DNA of 47,797 bases from Bacteroidaceae bacterium (GCA_017467385.1 JAFTSK010000024.1:1-47797), one strand, 5' to 3'; positions 34,850 through 44,515 are shown, counted from the stretch's first letter. Notes: a model not told the origin generated them from the sequence alone. Made by a program: numbers and translations.

Positions 34850-37800
34850 ATGAAAAAAAGAGAGATTTATGGCGTACTGCTGCTGTCTGGATTAATGCTG
34901 TGTCCTATGATGGGGCATGCCATTGTTACGGACGAGATGTCCATAGTGCAGCAAGAAACAGGAAAGGTAACACTCAACCTGAAAAACGCTACCATGAAAG
35001 AATTGTTGGATGAAATTCATTCACAAACGGGATTAGACTTCATGTACAGTAACGAACAATTTGCCGACATGAAAGGAATAACTCTGAAGGTAAAGAATGA
35101 GTCCGTAGAAAAAGTATTAGAACAAGTATTTGGGAACAACGGTTATGATTATCAGATAAAAGGGAAAATCGTAACATTAAGAAAAAGAAAACTAAATGCT
35201 AACCAAGCCTATCAAGTACAAGGTACTGTATATGATGCCGAAGGTATTCCTGTTATCGGAGCTACGGTTATGGTAAAAGGTACCCATACCGGAGTCGTTA
35301 CAGATGTAAACGGACACTACGAAATCAAAGTGAAGCCTAACCAGACATTGTCATACAGTTATTTGGGTATGGAACCAAAAGATTTGAAATATACTGGATC
35401 CAAGTTTTTGGATGTAATCCTTACATACGATAAAAAAACGGTACTTGACAATGTTGTGGTAACTGGTATTTTCAGAAAATCAAAAGAAAGCTATACAGGT
35501 TCTGTGTCTACAGTTACCAAAGAACAATTGGAAATCAATACAGGACAGAACTTGTTGCAGACATTGAAAAACATGGATGCCAGCATCAACTTTTCTATAG
35601 ACAACCTGAACGGAAGTAACCCGAACAATATCCCCAACATCAACATTCGAGGTAATTCTTCTTTGCCAATGAGTGTAGAAGAATACAACGAGAGCAATCA
35701 AAATAACCCCAATACCCCTTTAGTGATATTGGACGGTTTTGAAATATCCATTACTAAACTGATGGACTATAATGACGAAGAAATTGAGAGTATCAATATC
35801 TTGAAAGATGCCGCTGCTACGGCTATCTATGGTTCACGAGGCGCCAATGGTGTAATTGTGGTTGTAACCAAACGTCCGGAAGCTGGTAAACTAAAAGTGA
35901 GTGCGGAAGTAGGATTAATTATGGAAATACCCGACCTGTCATCATACAACATGCTGAATGCCGCTGAAAAGTTGGAAGTGGAAAAACGAGTGGGTTTGTA
36001 TGATGAAGATTATTCTATCAGTGGAAACAACGAATACAAATTGAAAGAAGCTTACTACAATCGACTAAAGACTGTACTTTCTGGTACAGATACCGATTGG
36101 TTATCCAAACCCTTGCATACTGGAGTTGGTTCTAAATATAATCTTCGTCTGGAAGGGGGAAGCGATCAATTTCGTTGGGCTACTTCCTTGCAATACAAGA
36201 ATACCGAAGGTGCCATGAAGGGAAGTAGTCGCAAGACTTTTAATGGTTCCATTACCTTGATGTATCAATTACAGAATTTGATTTTTCGTAACTATACTTC
36301 GGTAGATATTAATCACGGGCAAGAAAGTAAATATGGTTCATTTAGTGATTACGTCACTCAGCAACCATACAATGCTCCATACGATGCTGAAGGAAATCTG
36401 GTGCGCTACTTCGATCCGTTCATGGCCAATTATTCCAAACCTCAGAATCCGTTGTACGATGCCAGTTTGAATTCGTTTGACAAAACGGCATATACAACGT
36501 TGACCAACAATTTCTCAATTGAATGGAATATTCTTAAAGAACTGACGTTACGTGGACAATTGGGTATTTCAAGTGATAGTAATACATCGGATTATTTTCT
36601 TCCGGCCGAACATTCTTATTTTACGGTAGACAACAAAAGCATTTACGAAGGAGATGAAGGCTTTCTACGTCGAGGACTTTATCGCTATGGGAATAATAAA
36701 TCATGGTCATATAATGCTAATGTAACCTTAGCATATAATAAAATATTCAAGGATGTACATTCGCTGTATGTAGGTTTGGACTGGTCTCTCAGAGAAAGCC
36801 GTACCGATGGTTTTAACATTGCTTTGGAAGGCTTTACCAATGATGATATGGCCAATATTGGAAATGCCCTTCAATATGCAGAAAATGAAATGCCGTATGG
36901 TTCCAATTACAAGAACCGCCAGTTCGGTATAACTGCCAATGTGAACTACACTTATGACAACCGCTATTACATTGATTTGTCTTATCGTATAGATGGAAGT
37001 TCTGCTTATGGCAGTGATAAAAAGTATGCTCCATTTTGGAGTGCTGGTATGGGTTGGAACTTACACCAAGAAAAATTCTTGAAAGTTAATCCTGTAATAA
37101 ATATGCTTCGTCTGAAAGCATCGTATGGTGAGACTGGTGCAGCAACCGGTGCTTCAACCACTGATGCATATACCTTATATAATTACGTAACAGACAATAA
37201 GTATATGAATTGGATAGGTGCCCAATTGGCTGGTTGGGGTAATCCAAATCTTACTTGGCAAACAACGAAGGAGTTCAACGTAGGTATGGAGTTTGGTCTG
37301 TGGGACAACCGCTTGCGTGGTTCGTTTGATTGGTACCAGAAAAATACCTGTAACTTACTCTCTAATATGGATATTCCCCAATCTATGGGATTCTCTTCTT
37401 ATTCGGCCAATGTGGGTGAAGTCCGCAACACCGGTTGGGAAGCCATGTTAAGCACATACATCATTCGTGATCACAGGCGAGAGTTCAATTGGATGGTAAG
37501 TGGACAGTTAGTATATAACAAAAATGAAATTACCAAATTGTCTGATGCTATCAAGAAACAGACCGAAACCTATATGAACAGTACAGAAACTGGTAGTGAT
37601 GTGCAGAAACTATTTTATGAAGGTAATCCACAAAACGCCATTTATGCTGTAAAGTCCTTAGGTATTGATCCAAGTACCGGACGTGAAATCTATTTGGATA
37701 AGAACGGTAATATTACCGATGAATGGAAAGCCTCCAATAAAGTTTGTTTAGGATCGGCCGATCCACTCTATCGTGGGAATGCAAGTACTATGCTCCAATA

Positions 37801-38221
37801 TAAGGGTTGGACACTAAATGTGTCGTTTAGTTATTATTGGGGTGGAAAAGTTTACAACCAAACTTTAAGAGACCGAGTGGAAGTTACTGCCAATACATTG
37901 ATGAACAGCAATGTAGACGAACGTGTATTGACCAGCCGATGGTATAAGGCAGGGGATGTGACTTTCTTTAAAGCTATGTCCAACAATACTTCCTACTCTA
38001 CTTCACGTTATGTAATGGATGACAACGTATTAGAACTTTCATCTGTTAGTTTGCAGTACAAACTGAAGAGTGACTGGTTACAGAAAATGGCCAATCTGAA
38101 TACCGTAATTTTCAGTATAAATGCCAATGACTTGTTCCATTGGTCGGCTGTTAAAATGGAACGAGGTACCAGTTATCCTTATTCTCGTAATGTACAAGGT
38201 AGTGTAAAACTTTTATTCTAA
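34850..38221 (+). CDS. SusC-family TonB-dependent outer-membrane transporter
   Basis: 1123 aa. Signal peptide to about residue 25 (...LCPMMGHA). STN domain at about 40-115 (KVTLNLKNATMKELLDEIHS), the part that signals to FecR. Carboxypeptidase-regulatory-like domain at about 123-200 (YQVQGTVYDAEGIPVIGATV). Plug domain begins after LDNVVVTGIFRKSKESYTGS, and a barrel runs to the C-terminal phenylalanine (SVKLLF). With the following SusD and two lipoproteins it should make a four-part uptake complex. Confidence 0.96.
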   Translation: MKKREIYGVLLLSGLMLCPMMGHAIVTDEMSIVQQETGKVTLNLKNATMKELLDEIHSQTGLDFMYSNEQFADMKGITLKVKNESVEKVLEQVFGNNGYDYQIKGKIVTLRKRKLNANQAYQVQGTVYDAEGIPVIGATVMVKGTHTGVVTDVNGHYEIKVKPNQTLSYSYLGMEPKDLKYTGSKFLDVILTYDKKTVLDNVVVTGIFRKSKESYTGSVSTVTKEQLEINTGQNLLQTLKNMDASINFSIDNLNGSNPNNIPNINIRGNSSLPMSVEEYNESNQNNPNTPLVILDGFEISITKLMDYNDEEIESINILKDAAATAIYGSRGANGVIVVVTKRPEAGKLKVSAEVGLIMEIPDLSSYNMLNAAEKLEVEKRVGLYDEDYSISGNNEYKLKEAYYNRLKTVLSGTDTDWLSKPLHTGVGSKYNLRLEGGSDQFRWATSLQYKNTEGAMKGSSRKTFNGSITLMYQLQNLIFRNYTSVDINHGQESKYGSFSDYVTQQPYNAPYDAEGNLVRYFDPFMANYSKPQNPLYDASLNSFDKTAYTTLTNNFSIEWNILKELTLRGQLGISSDSNTSDYFLPAEHSYFTVDNKSIYEGDEGFLRRGLYRYGNNKSWSYNANVTLAYNKIFKDVHSLYVGLDWSLRESRTDGFNIALEGFTNDDMANIGNALQYAENEMPYGSNYKNRQFGITANVNYTYDNRYYIDLSYRIDGSSAYGSDKKYAPFWSAGMGWNLHQEKFLKVNPVINMLRLKASYGETGAATGASTTDAYTLYNYVTDNKYMNWIGAQLAGWGNPNLTWQTTKEFNVGMEFGLWDNRLRGSFDWYQKNTCNLLSNMDIPQSMGFSSYSANVGEVRNTGWEAMLSTYIIRDHRREFNWMVSGQLVYNKNEITKLSDAIKKQTETYMNSTETGSDVQKLFYEGNPQNAIYAVKSLGIDPSTGREIYLDKNGNITDEWKASNKVCLGSADPLYRGNASTMLQYKGWTLNVSFSYYWGGKVYNQTLRDRVEVTANTLMNSNVDERVLTSRWYKAGDVTFFKAMSNNTSYSTSRYVMDDNVLELSSVSLQYKLKSDWLQKMANLNTVIFSINANDLFHWSAVKMERGTSYPYSRNVQGSVKLLF

Positions 38222-38240
38222 CGTTCAAACCATTGAAATC

Positions 38241-39731
38241 ATGAAAAAATATATATTGTTATTGACTACGTTTGCATTCTGTTTCAGTTCCTGTGACGAC
38301 TGGCTGGATGTACGGAGTGAAAATTCACAAAAGGAAGAAGAACAGTTCAGTGATTATAAGGGATTCAAGGATGCTTTGACTGGATGCTACATGAAAATGG
38401 CAGAAGAATCTACTTACGGGCAAGCTTTGACAATGACTCATATTGAGACTTTGGCAAACTTGTGGGAATGTCCGAATGTGTTGGAAGACAATTCTCCGGA
38501 TCGTTACCAGCTGAACAATCACAACTATTCTGGAAATAATGCACAATCGGCCATAGAAAGCATTTATGCCGGACTGTTCAACATTATCGCCCAAGCAAAT
38601 GTCATTATCAAACATGCCGAAGAAGAGAATGTGGCTATGAGTTCCACTTATCGTTCCATCATAGCCGGTGAAGCGTATGCTATCCGAACTTATTGCCAAT
38701 TGGATGTACTTCGTCTTTTCGGTCAGCTTCCACAGGGAGGAAGCCAGCAAATCAATCTTCCTTATTCTTTTTGTACGGGTGTAGATGAAATGCCTGCATA
38801 TTACAACTTTGAAGAATATGTAAAATTACTGAAAGCTGATATAGAAAAAGCTTTGTCTCTACTGAAAGACAATGATCCTATTTTCGATTATACATTCAGT
38901 GATTTGAATTCTTCGTCTACTTTATTGGAAGACGATTTCTACTATTACCGCCAGTCAAGGTTAAACTATTGGGCAGTAAAAGCAATGCAAGCGCGTATGT
39001 ATCTCTATTTAGGTGATGCAAGCAATGCGTCCACAGCAGCATTGGAAATTATTAATGCCAAAGATGCTGAGGAAAAAACTCTAATGCCGCTAAGCGGACT
39101 TTCTGATATGCCTAATAAATATTATGGGCTTCCAAGCGAATGTCTGTTTTATTTAAGCAAATATAATCTGAAAGAATCGGCAAATGCGTATCTGCTTGGA
39201 GGAGAAAACGGAATTACTGCCTATGAAACTTCATACGTTTTGACAGAAAGCAGACTGGCCGACTTATATGCCTCAGTCAGCTATTCTACTGGTTCACATA
39301 ACCGTTACAACAATTGGTGGAATAGAACGGTTAAGAACAACTCTGCCGTTATCAGTCCTACCCTGAAAAAGTATTGGTATACTGATGACGCTACCAATTT
39401 GATGTTGAAACATCAGATAATTCCAATGTTACGTATGTCGGAAATCTATCTGATTGCCATAGAAACAGCCACAGATCTGGCTACGGCCAATTCTCTCTAT
39501 GCAGAATATATGCGTGCATGTGCAGTGACCAATGTGCCAACTTTTTCCTCATTGGAGGAAGTCAAGGCAGAAGTCATCAACGAATACCGGCGCGAATTCT
39601 TCGGAGAAGGTCAAATGTTCTACACCTATAAGCGTAATTTCGCCACAAAAATACTTTGGAACAATAACGATATGATAGAGGAAAATTATTTAGTTCCACT
39701 TCCATTGACAGAATATAATCCTAACAAATAA
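38241..39731 (+). CDS. SusD/RagB-family surface lipoprotein
   Basis: 496 aa with a lipoprotein signal peptide (FCFSSCDDWLDV). SusD-type TPR and C-terminal segments are recognisable: YKGFKDALTGCYMKMAEEST, IIAGEAYAIRTYCQLDVLRL, NYWAVKAMQARMYLYLGD and IIPMLRMSEIYLIAIETATD, ending with VINEYRREFFGEGQMFYTYK. It lies 19 nt after susC. It caps the SusC barrel and binds the ligand. Confidence 0.95.
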   Translation: MKKYILLLTTFAFCFSSCDDWLDVRSENSQKEEEQFSDYKGFKDALTGCYMKMAEESTYGQALTMTHIETLANLWECPNVLEDNSPDRYQLNNHNYSGNNAQSAIESIYAGLFNIIAQANVIIKHAEEENVAMSSTYRSIIAGEAYAIRTYCQLDVLRLFGQLPQGGSQQINLPYSFCTGVDEMPAYYNFEEYVKLLKADIEKALSLLKDNDPIFDYTFSDLNSSSTLLEDDFYYYRQSRLNYWAVKAMQARMYLYLGDASNASTAALEIINAKDAEEKTLMPLSGLSDMPNKYYGLPSECLFYLSKYNLKESANAYLLGGENGITAYETSYVLTESRLADLYASVSYSTGSHNRYNNWWNRTVKNNSAVISPTLKKYWYTDDATNLMLKHQIIPMLRMSEIYLIAIETATDLATANSLYAEYMRACAVTNVPTFSSLEEVKAEVINEYRREFFGEGQMFYTYKRNFATKILWNNNDMIEENYLVPLPLTEYNPNK

Positions 39732-39741
39732 AAAAAAGTTG

Positions 39742-40530
39742 ATGATGAAAAGAAATGTACTATATATTCTATGCGGAGTATGTCTTTTGACTATGACTGC
39801 CTGCGAAAAAGAGCTTGAGCTTTATAACACTCAAGACAGTTGGTTGAATTTTTATTATGACTGGACTCCGGAAGAAGGTGAATGGAAAGAAGAATGGACG
39901 CGCAATAGCTATTCTTTCGTTTACGATGGTTCGGATGCTACGGAGCATACGGAATATTACACCGTAGAAACTATGGGATTCCTGTCAGACAAAGACCGTT
40001 CTTTTGAGTTGGAACAAGTCATGACCGGGAACAATGACGCACAGGCTGGAATACACTACGTACCTTTTGACGATGCTACTTTAAAGAGCTTATATGTCAT
40101 TCGGGCTGGAGAGACCAAAGCAGAGATACCAGTTATTCTTAAAAGAGATGCTTCACTGAAAGAAGCAGATGTTATCCTTCAATTCCGTATCAAGGATAAC
40201 GGCATCTTCAAGCCGGGATATGAACGTTTCCAAATGCGTACCCTTACCATTTCGGATAAATTAGTAGAACCAACTGCTTGGAGCACCACCTACTTTTTCT
40301 ACTACTTTGGTAGCTATGGTCCTGTAAAGCATCAATTCTTGATTGATCAAACGGGTGAACGTTTTGATAATGAATATATTAATAATCTAATGAACGGTGA
40401 TAGCGGATATGTAAACTATATATATGAAAAGTTAGTCAGACAATTGGCTGAATACAATGCCGAACGAGAAGCGCAAGGTTTGGGCGTATTATGTGAGGCC
40501 GACGGCACACCGGTAGTATTAAGTTATTAA
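39742..40530 (+). CDS. DUF4843 surface lipoprotein
   Basis: 262 aa from ATG 39742 (39745 is also possible). The signal peptide ends in a lipobox (LLTMTACEKE). The sequence fits DUF4843: an early LNFYYDWTPEE-type strand, then HTEYYTVETMGFLSDKDR, AGIHYVPFDDATL and VILKRDASLKEADVILQFRI, resembling a tandem beta-sandwich. Such proteins are encoded after susD in loci that lack glycosidases. It is probably an accessory ligand-binding lipoprotein on the outside of the transporter. Confidence 0.85.
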   Translation: MMKRNVLYILCGVCLLTMTACEKELELYNTQDSWLNFYYDWTPEEGEWKEEWTRNSYSFVYDGSDATEHTEYYTVETMGFLSDKDRSFELEQVMTGNNDAQAGIHYVPFDDATLKSLYVIRAGETKAEIPVILKRDASLKEADVILQFRIKDNGIFKPGYERFQMRTLTISDKLVEPTAWSTTYFFYYFGSYGPVKHQFLIDQTGERFDNEYINNLMNGDSGYVNYIYEKLVRQLAEYNAEREAQGLGVLCEADGTPVVLSY

Positions 40531-40550
40531 CAAATCTAAAAGACTGCTAT

Positions 40551-42146
40551 ATGAAGAAATATTTTTATCAACTGATATGTATCATTGGAATGGCAGGAAT
40601 GTCTTCCTGCTTCAGTGATGACAGCATACAAGGAACTCCAATTGGAGATATTAATGTAACAGGTATCGAAGAGAGTTATCTAAGTACATCATATATAGGT
40701 GAAATATTGAAAATCAATCCAGTAGTTACTTCTGATTACCCGGAAAGTGAGTTGGAATATACGTGGATGTTGCTAAATTCAAAGACAGGAACAGAAGACG
40801 AAAATGGCAATCAAATAGAACCGGAAATCATCGGTCGTGAAAAGAACTTGAACTTTGAAGTGAACGTTGCTCCCGGTACTTATCAAATTCGTTATGAGGT
40901 AAAAGTAATCCAGAACTCATATACCGTATTGTCTAAAACGGATTTACTGGTTGTGACAGAATTCTCGCAAGGATTTTATGTTATGAAAGAGACAGAATCT
41001 GGAGATACTGACTTGGACTTGTTGGCTTCAAGCGGTGCTTTTTCAGAAAATTTGATTGCCCAGACACAGGGAGAAGCATTAAAAGGAAAGCCTTATTGTC
41101 TGAATCCACTTTATGGACATTATTATGTAAATCCGGAAACCGACCAGATGGAGGCTACCAATATGATTGCTGTTAGCACAGAAGCAAAAGAAATCAATTT
41201 GTTCCGTTCTTCCGATTTTATGAAAGTGTTTGACCGTAGTAATTTATTATACGATGAAATGGAAGCCGATGAACAACCGGTAAGTATCTATCGAGTAGGG
41301 ATGATGGGTATGAATATGGCCTATCTATCTTCAAACGGTGTTCGTTATACCGGAGCAGAATCAATGTACGGAACTCCTTGCGTAGGAAAATATGGATATT
41401 CTTTAGACGAGAATATAGGTATAAGCCGTTATGCGTTTTCCAATATTACAGCGATGGGAGGCATGTTTTGTTGGGACGATAAAAATCATAGCTTGATTTA
41501 TTTGGATTATAACTTGTACACTTACCCTTTGCTTGATATGTTTTGGGAAGGATATGAAATTACGCAAAACCTTTACGACTATGAATGTATCGGAGCAGGA
41601 ATGAATATAACAAATGGGACATTGGCCAATTTCGTATTGGAAAACCAAACGAATCGGGAACGTTATTTGTATCTGGCCACAGATGATGGTTTCATGAACA
41701 TGTATTTCGATAGGAGAATTAAGATTTCGCCTGATTCACACATGGGTAAATCGGATGTATTTGCCACCAACGGATTGACAGCCAATTATATTTATTGTAT
41801 TGATGAAAACAAGTTATGGGCTTGCAACACCAATTCTGATGACTTAGGAGAACAAGAAATAGCCTTGACTGGTATTTCGTCCACCGAAACATTGACCTAT
41901 GTATCCAATCAATATTGGAATGCTAATTTTGCCGGTTCCAACAATTATGACTACCTGATTGTAGGAACCCAGGAAGGAAGCAATTACCATTTATATATGT
42001 ACAATATGATTGGAGGAATGCCGGATGGTGAACCTATACAGAAGATAACAGGAACCGGAAAAGTGAAATCAGTACGTTTCCTTTCATCGAATTTCAGCGA
42101 TTATGATTTAATGTTCGGTTATAAAGTATATCCAGAAATTGATTAA
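40551..42146 (+). CDS. PKD-like family surface lipoprotein
   Basis: 531 aa with lipobox (MSSCFSDD). An N-terminal PKD-like beta-sandwich is seen at about residues 30-145 (ILKINPVVTSDYPESELEYT; APGTYQIRYEVKVIQNSYTV). The rest contains repeated beta-strand motifs typical of a propeller-like domain (for example FYVMKETESGDTDLDLL and NYDYLIVGTQEGSNYHLYMY). It follows the DUF4843 gene by 20 nt. This pair is the hallmark of the peptide-type SusCD loci known from B. thetaiotaomicron. Confidence 0.85.
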   Translation: MKKYFYQLICIIGMAGMSSCFSDDSIQGTPIGDINVTGIEESYLSTSYIGEILKINPVVTSDYPESELEYTWMLLNSKTGTEDENGNQIEPEIIGREKNLNFEVNVAPGTYQIRYEVKVIQNSYTVLSKTDLLVVTEFSQGFYVMKETESGDTDLDLLASSGAFSENLIAQTQGEALKGKPYCLNPLYGHYYVNPETDQMEATNMIAVSTEAKEINLFRSSDFMKVFDRSNLLYDEMEADEQPVSIYRVGMMGMNMAYLSSNGVRYTGAESMYGTPCVGKYGYSLDENIGISRYAFSNITAMGGMFCWDDKNHSLIYLDYNLYTYPLLDMFWEGYEITQNLYDYECIGAGMNITNGTLANFVLENQTNRERYLYLATDDGFMNMYFDRRIKISPDSHMGKSDVFATNGLTANYIYCIDENKLWACNTNSDDLGEQEIALTGISSTETLTYVSNQYWNANFAGSNNYDYLIVGTQEGSNYHLYMYNMIGGMPDGEPIQKITGTGKVKSVRFLSSNFSDYDLMFGYKVYPEID

Positions 42147-42165
42147 TCCATAACAAGAAAACACT

Positions 42166-43281
42166 ATGAAAAAGATTATTATGACCTTATGTATCCTGTT
42201 GGGCTCATTAACCTTATGGGGGCAAACGAATTTCCGTTCAATTAATTATGCAGAGGCCTTGAAAGCTGCAAAGACAGAAAATAAGTTAGTATTCATAGAC
42301 TTTTATACTACATGGTGTGGCCCATGTAAGATGATGATGAAAAATGTCTTTCCACAGCCACAAGTAGGAGACTATTTTAACAACAAATATGTATGTATCA
42401 AACTGGATGCAGAGAAAGAAGGGAAAGAATTAGCCAAACGATTGGGAGTAAAAGCTTATCCTACTTTTTTCGTGATGGATTTCGAAGGTAAAATAAAATT
42501 TAAGAAGGAGGGAGGAAATTTTGACGGAACAAAGTTTGTGGCTGAAATAGAAGCAGGCATTAATCCGAACCTGACACCGGAACGGGTTAAAGAACGTTAT
42601 ATTGCAGGTGAACGCACACCTGAACTTGTAGAAAGTTATGCAAATCTGAAGTTAAAGGAAGCACGACAAGGTCGTCGTATGAATCAAGAGCTCGTAGAAG
42701 AGGCTATGAAGGTCGTTTCCGATTATTTCAATGGTTTGACAGAGGAACAGAAGTTATCCGCCGCCAATACTTTCTTATATTCGTATACTTTTACCCAGTC
42801 AATTGCAGATCCTAAAGCTGAGTATATGATAGCTAACATTGACAAGTTTGACGTTGAAGCTAAGAAAAATATTGAAAAATATGTTTCGGAACTCTATCAG
42901 ATTGAATTGCAAAACATAATGAATGGAACCAATCCTTATGATGAGGTTGTATATTCGAATTTGAAAAAACTAATAATTGACTGTGGTATGAACAAAGAGG
43001 GGAAATGGAACATTCCTTTCCATTTGATTGAGACTCATGCTTCTGGTGATTTGAATAACTATTTAACGGTATGTGAGAATGAATTTAGACAGATGCCAGA
43101 AGAATTGAAAGCAGCTCTTTTCCCTTACTTCCATCAAACAATCAACACGAAAGACAAGGAAATCCTTAAAAGAACTATTCGTTTTATGCGCGCCCAACTT
43201 CCTGATTTACATACTTCGACTATCTATTTCGGAATTACTTCATTGATGCAATTAGAAAAGGAAATGGGAACTGCAGAATAA
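42166..43281 (+). CDS. Exported thioredoxin-like protein
   Basis: 371 aa with signal peptide (MKKIIMTLCILLGSLTLWGQ). Thioredoxin domain at about residues 22-135: VFIDFYTTWCGPCKMMMKNV with a classical WCGPC site, and the cis-Pro segment KAYPTFFVMDFEG. About 230 mostly helical residues follow, of no recognised domain. Last gene of the operon, 19 nt after the PKD-like gene. In a peptide-uptake locus it could reduce disulfides in imported protein fragments; that role is inference. Confidence 0.9.
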   Translation: MKKIIMTLCILLGSLTLWGQTNFRSINYAEALKAAKTENKLVFIDFYTTWCGPCKMMMKNVFPQPQVGDYFNNKYVCIKLDAEKEGKELAKRLGVKAYPTFFVMDFEGKIKFKKEGGNFDGTKFVAEIEAGINPNLTPERVKERYIAGERTPELVESYANLKLKEARQGRRMNQELVEEAMKVVSDYFNGLTEEQKLSAANTFLYSYTFTQSIADPKAEYMIANIDKFDVEAKKNIEKYVSELYQIELQNIMNGTNPYDEVVYSNLKKLIIDCGMNKEGKWNIPFHLIETHASGDLNNYLTVCENEFRQMPEELKAALFPYFHQTINTKDKEILKRTIRFMRAQLPDLHTSTIYFGITSLMQLEKEMGTAE

Positions 43282-43384
43282 CTTTACTTTATAAGTTCTC
43301 TCTTTAAATATTAAAAGATGACAGGTGAAGGGCGCTGAGAAGTGTCCTTCATTTCTATTTGCAATTTTAATTACAAAAACTTTG

Positions 43385-43487
43385 AGCAAAAAAAAGCTTT
43401 GAAGGACGCATCATCGCTTCAAAGCTTTTTACTTGTTTCTCTTTGGTGCGTTGTTCCGTTTTCTTAAGAGGAATTAGAGGTTGGTTT
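43385..43487. repeat. Right copy of the 103-bp direct repeat
   Basis: It matches 32884-32986 except for about three positions (one just after the hairpin, two at TTGACGCG versus TTGGTGCG). Its hairpin lies about 110 nt after the thioredoxin gene stop and would terminate that operon. Beyond the repeat a weaker match (TGGAGAAAGTTTCA at 43595 and 33013) suggests that the homology once reached further. Confidence 0.9.
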
Positions 43488-43612
43488 AAATAGCCTTTTA
43501 TTATAATGCTTGCACTCTCATGTGGCAATGAGATTTGCTCCGTTGGCTCCTTTAACTGCAAGCGATGGATAACGAGACTGCAAGCGTTGGCCGGTGGAGA
43601 AAGTTTCATTTC

Positions 43613-43745
43613 AATGATATACATGTTAGTGTCAATTGTGAGGAACAATATATACATTATTTTTATTTGCTTTATGATCATGCACTCCTGCAAGAATGAC
43701 CGTAAATACTTGAATATGAAGAAGTTTTACTTGCAGGAGATTTAA
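43613..43745 (+). pseudogene. Possible remnant of a small lipoprotein gene
   Basis: A short frame starting near 43613 or 43622 gives a hydrophobic segment and a lipobox-like end (IYIIFICFMIMHSCKNDRK) and stops about 20 residues later. Bacteroidales thioredoxin-like or propeller lipoproteins often begin with such a SCKND sequence. The frame breaks at a TAA, and shifting by one lets it run to about 43835 without clear homology. It may be a decayed gene or a genuine tiny lipoprotein. Confidence 0.35.
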
Positions 43746-43834
43746 AAGTTCCTGTCATTCCTGCAAGTTGGGTAGGAATACGTTTTTTTTACGAATGGCA
43801 GCAATGGCAGGAGAAAAACGAAGTCCTGCCATTG
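43729..43834. repeat. Two neighbouring perfect hairpins
   Basis: ACTTGCAGGA (43729-43738) pairs with TCCTGCAAGT (43759-43768), and CAATGGCAGGA (43802-43812) with TCCTGCCATTG (43824-43834). They share a CCTGC/GCAGG core. They lie in the 750-nt stretch 43282-44031, which otherwise holds the 103-bp repeat, the lipoprotein remnant and the promoter at 43977. No function can be assigned. Confidence 0.6.
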
Positions 43835-43976
43835 TAGTGAGTTGACACTCAGTGTGTTATGGAAGAAATTGTACGAGTGTAAGGAAAAAATGAAATTCCA
43901 TAATGTTAATTGATTTATTTGGAACTTCAGTGAAAAGGAATAAAAAAGTTTATCTGCAATAAGAAGATAGAAGTTT

Positions 43977-44008
43977 CTTGTATTTTTTGCGATAATTATT
44001 TATATTTG
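43977..44008 (+). promoter_or_regulatory. Promoter of the DUF4160-DUF2442 pair
   Basis: CTTG (43977-43980), 20 bp, TATATTTG (44001-44008). The leader would be about 20 nt before ATG 44032. Confidence 0.65.
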
Positions 44009-44031
44009 CAAACAATGTTAGAACAAAAAGA

Positions 44032-44283
44032 ATGAGTCCCAAGTTTAGAAAGGAAGAAGGATTTGTCTTCAAAATATATTCCAACGAAGAAGAACGGATG
44101 CATATTCACGTGGTAAAGGCAGAGAATGAAGCTAAATTCTGGTTGGAACCAACCATTGAATTGGCGGAGAACTTCGGATTCAATAGTAAGGAAATAAGGA
44201 AGATAACCCAAATGGTAGAAATGTATGGAAACGAATTCAAAGAACAATTCGCAGCTCACATCGGTCGCCGTATTGATGATTAA
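44032..44283 (+). CDS. DUF4160 protein
   Basis: 83 aa. The pattern SPKFRKEEGFVFKIYSNEEE followed by RMHIHVVKAENEAKFWLEP matches DUF4160, in which a conserved H(I/V)HV segment is diagnostic. The family is almost always paired with a DUF2442 protein, as here. Such pairs have been proposed as toxin-antitoxin-like modules, but their activity is not established. It overlaps the next gene by eight bases. Confidence 0.85.
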   Translation: MSPKFRKEEGFVFKIYSNEEERMHIHVVKAENEAKFWLEPTIELAENFGFNSKEIRKITQMVEMYGNEFKEQFAAHIGRRIDD

Positions 44284-44515
44284 TTCTCAAGGTATGATGT
44301 TGAACGTACAAGGACAGGATTATTTTGTCTCCTACAATCGAGTACCCTGGTTGCGTGATGCTCGTGTCAGCAGTGCGTTAAATGTACGAATGAGTGGCTC
44401 TCGTGCTATTGAATGGCCGGAACTGGATGTGGATTTGGAGATTGAAAGTCTGAAACATCCAGAACGTTATCCGTTAGTGATGAAGCGTTCACCTTTTGAT
44501 TCTACGTTAACTTAA
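44276..44515 (+). CDS. DUF2442 protein
   Basis: 79 aa from ATG 44276, which overlaps the DUF4160 stop; the frame continues upstream but inside that gene. The signature SGSRAIEWPELDVDLEIESL is the usual DUF2442 C-terminal block (I.WP.LDVDL...L). It is expected to act with the DUF4160 protein. The extra residues after this block (KHPERYPLVMKRSPFDSTLT) are longer than in many members. Confidence 0.83.
   Translation: MINSQGMMLNVQGQDYFVSYNRVPWLRDARVSSALNVRMSGSRAIEWPELDVDLEIESLKHPERYPLVMKRSPFDSTLT

Noticed and set aside
18221..43281. Classical polysaccharide utilisation loci for glycan breakdown
   Set aside because: Neither SusCD locus contains a glycoside hydrolase, polysaccharide lyase or sulfatase; the associated enzymes are phosphodiesterases in one and a thioredoxin-like protein in the other.
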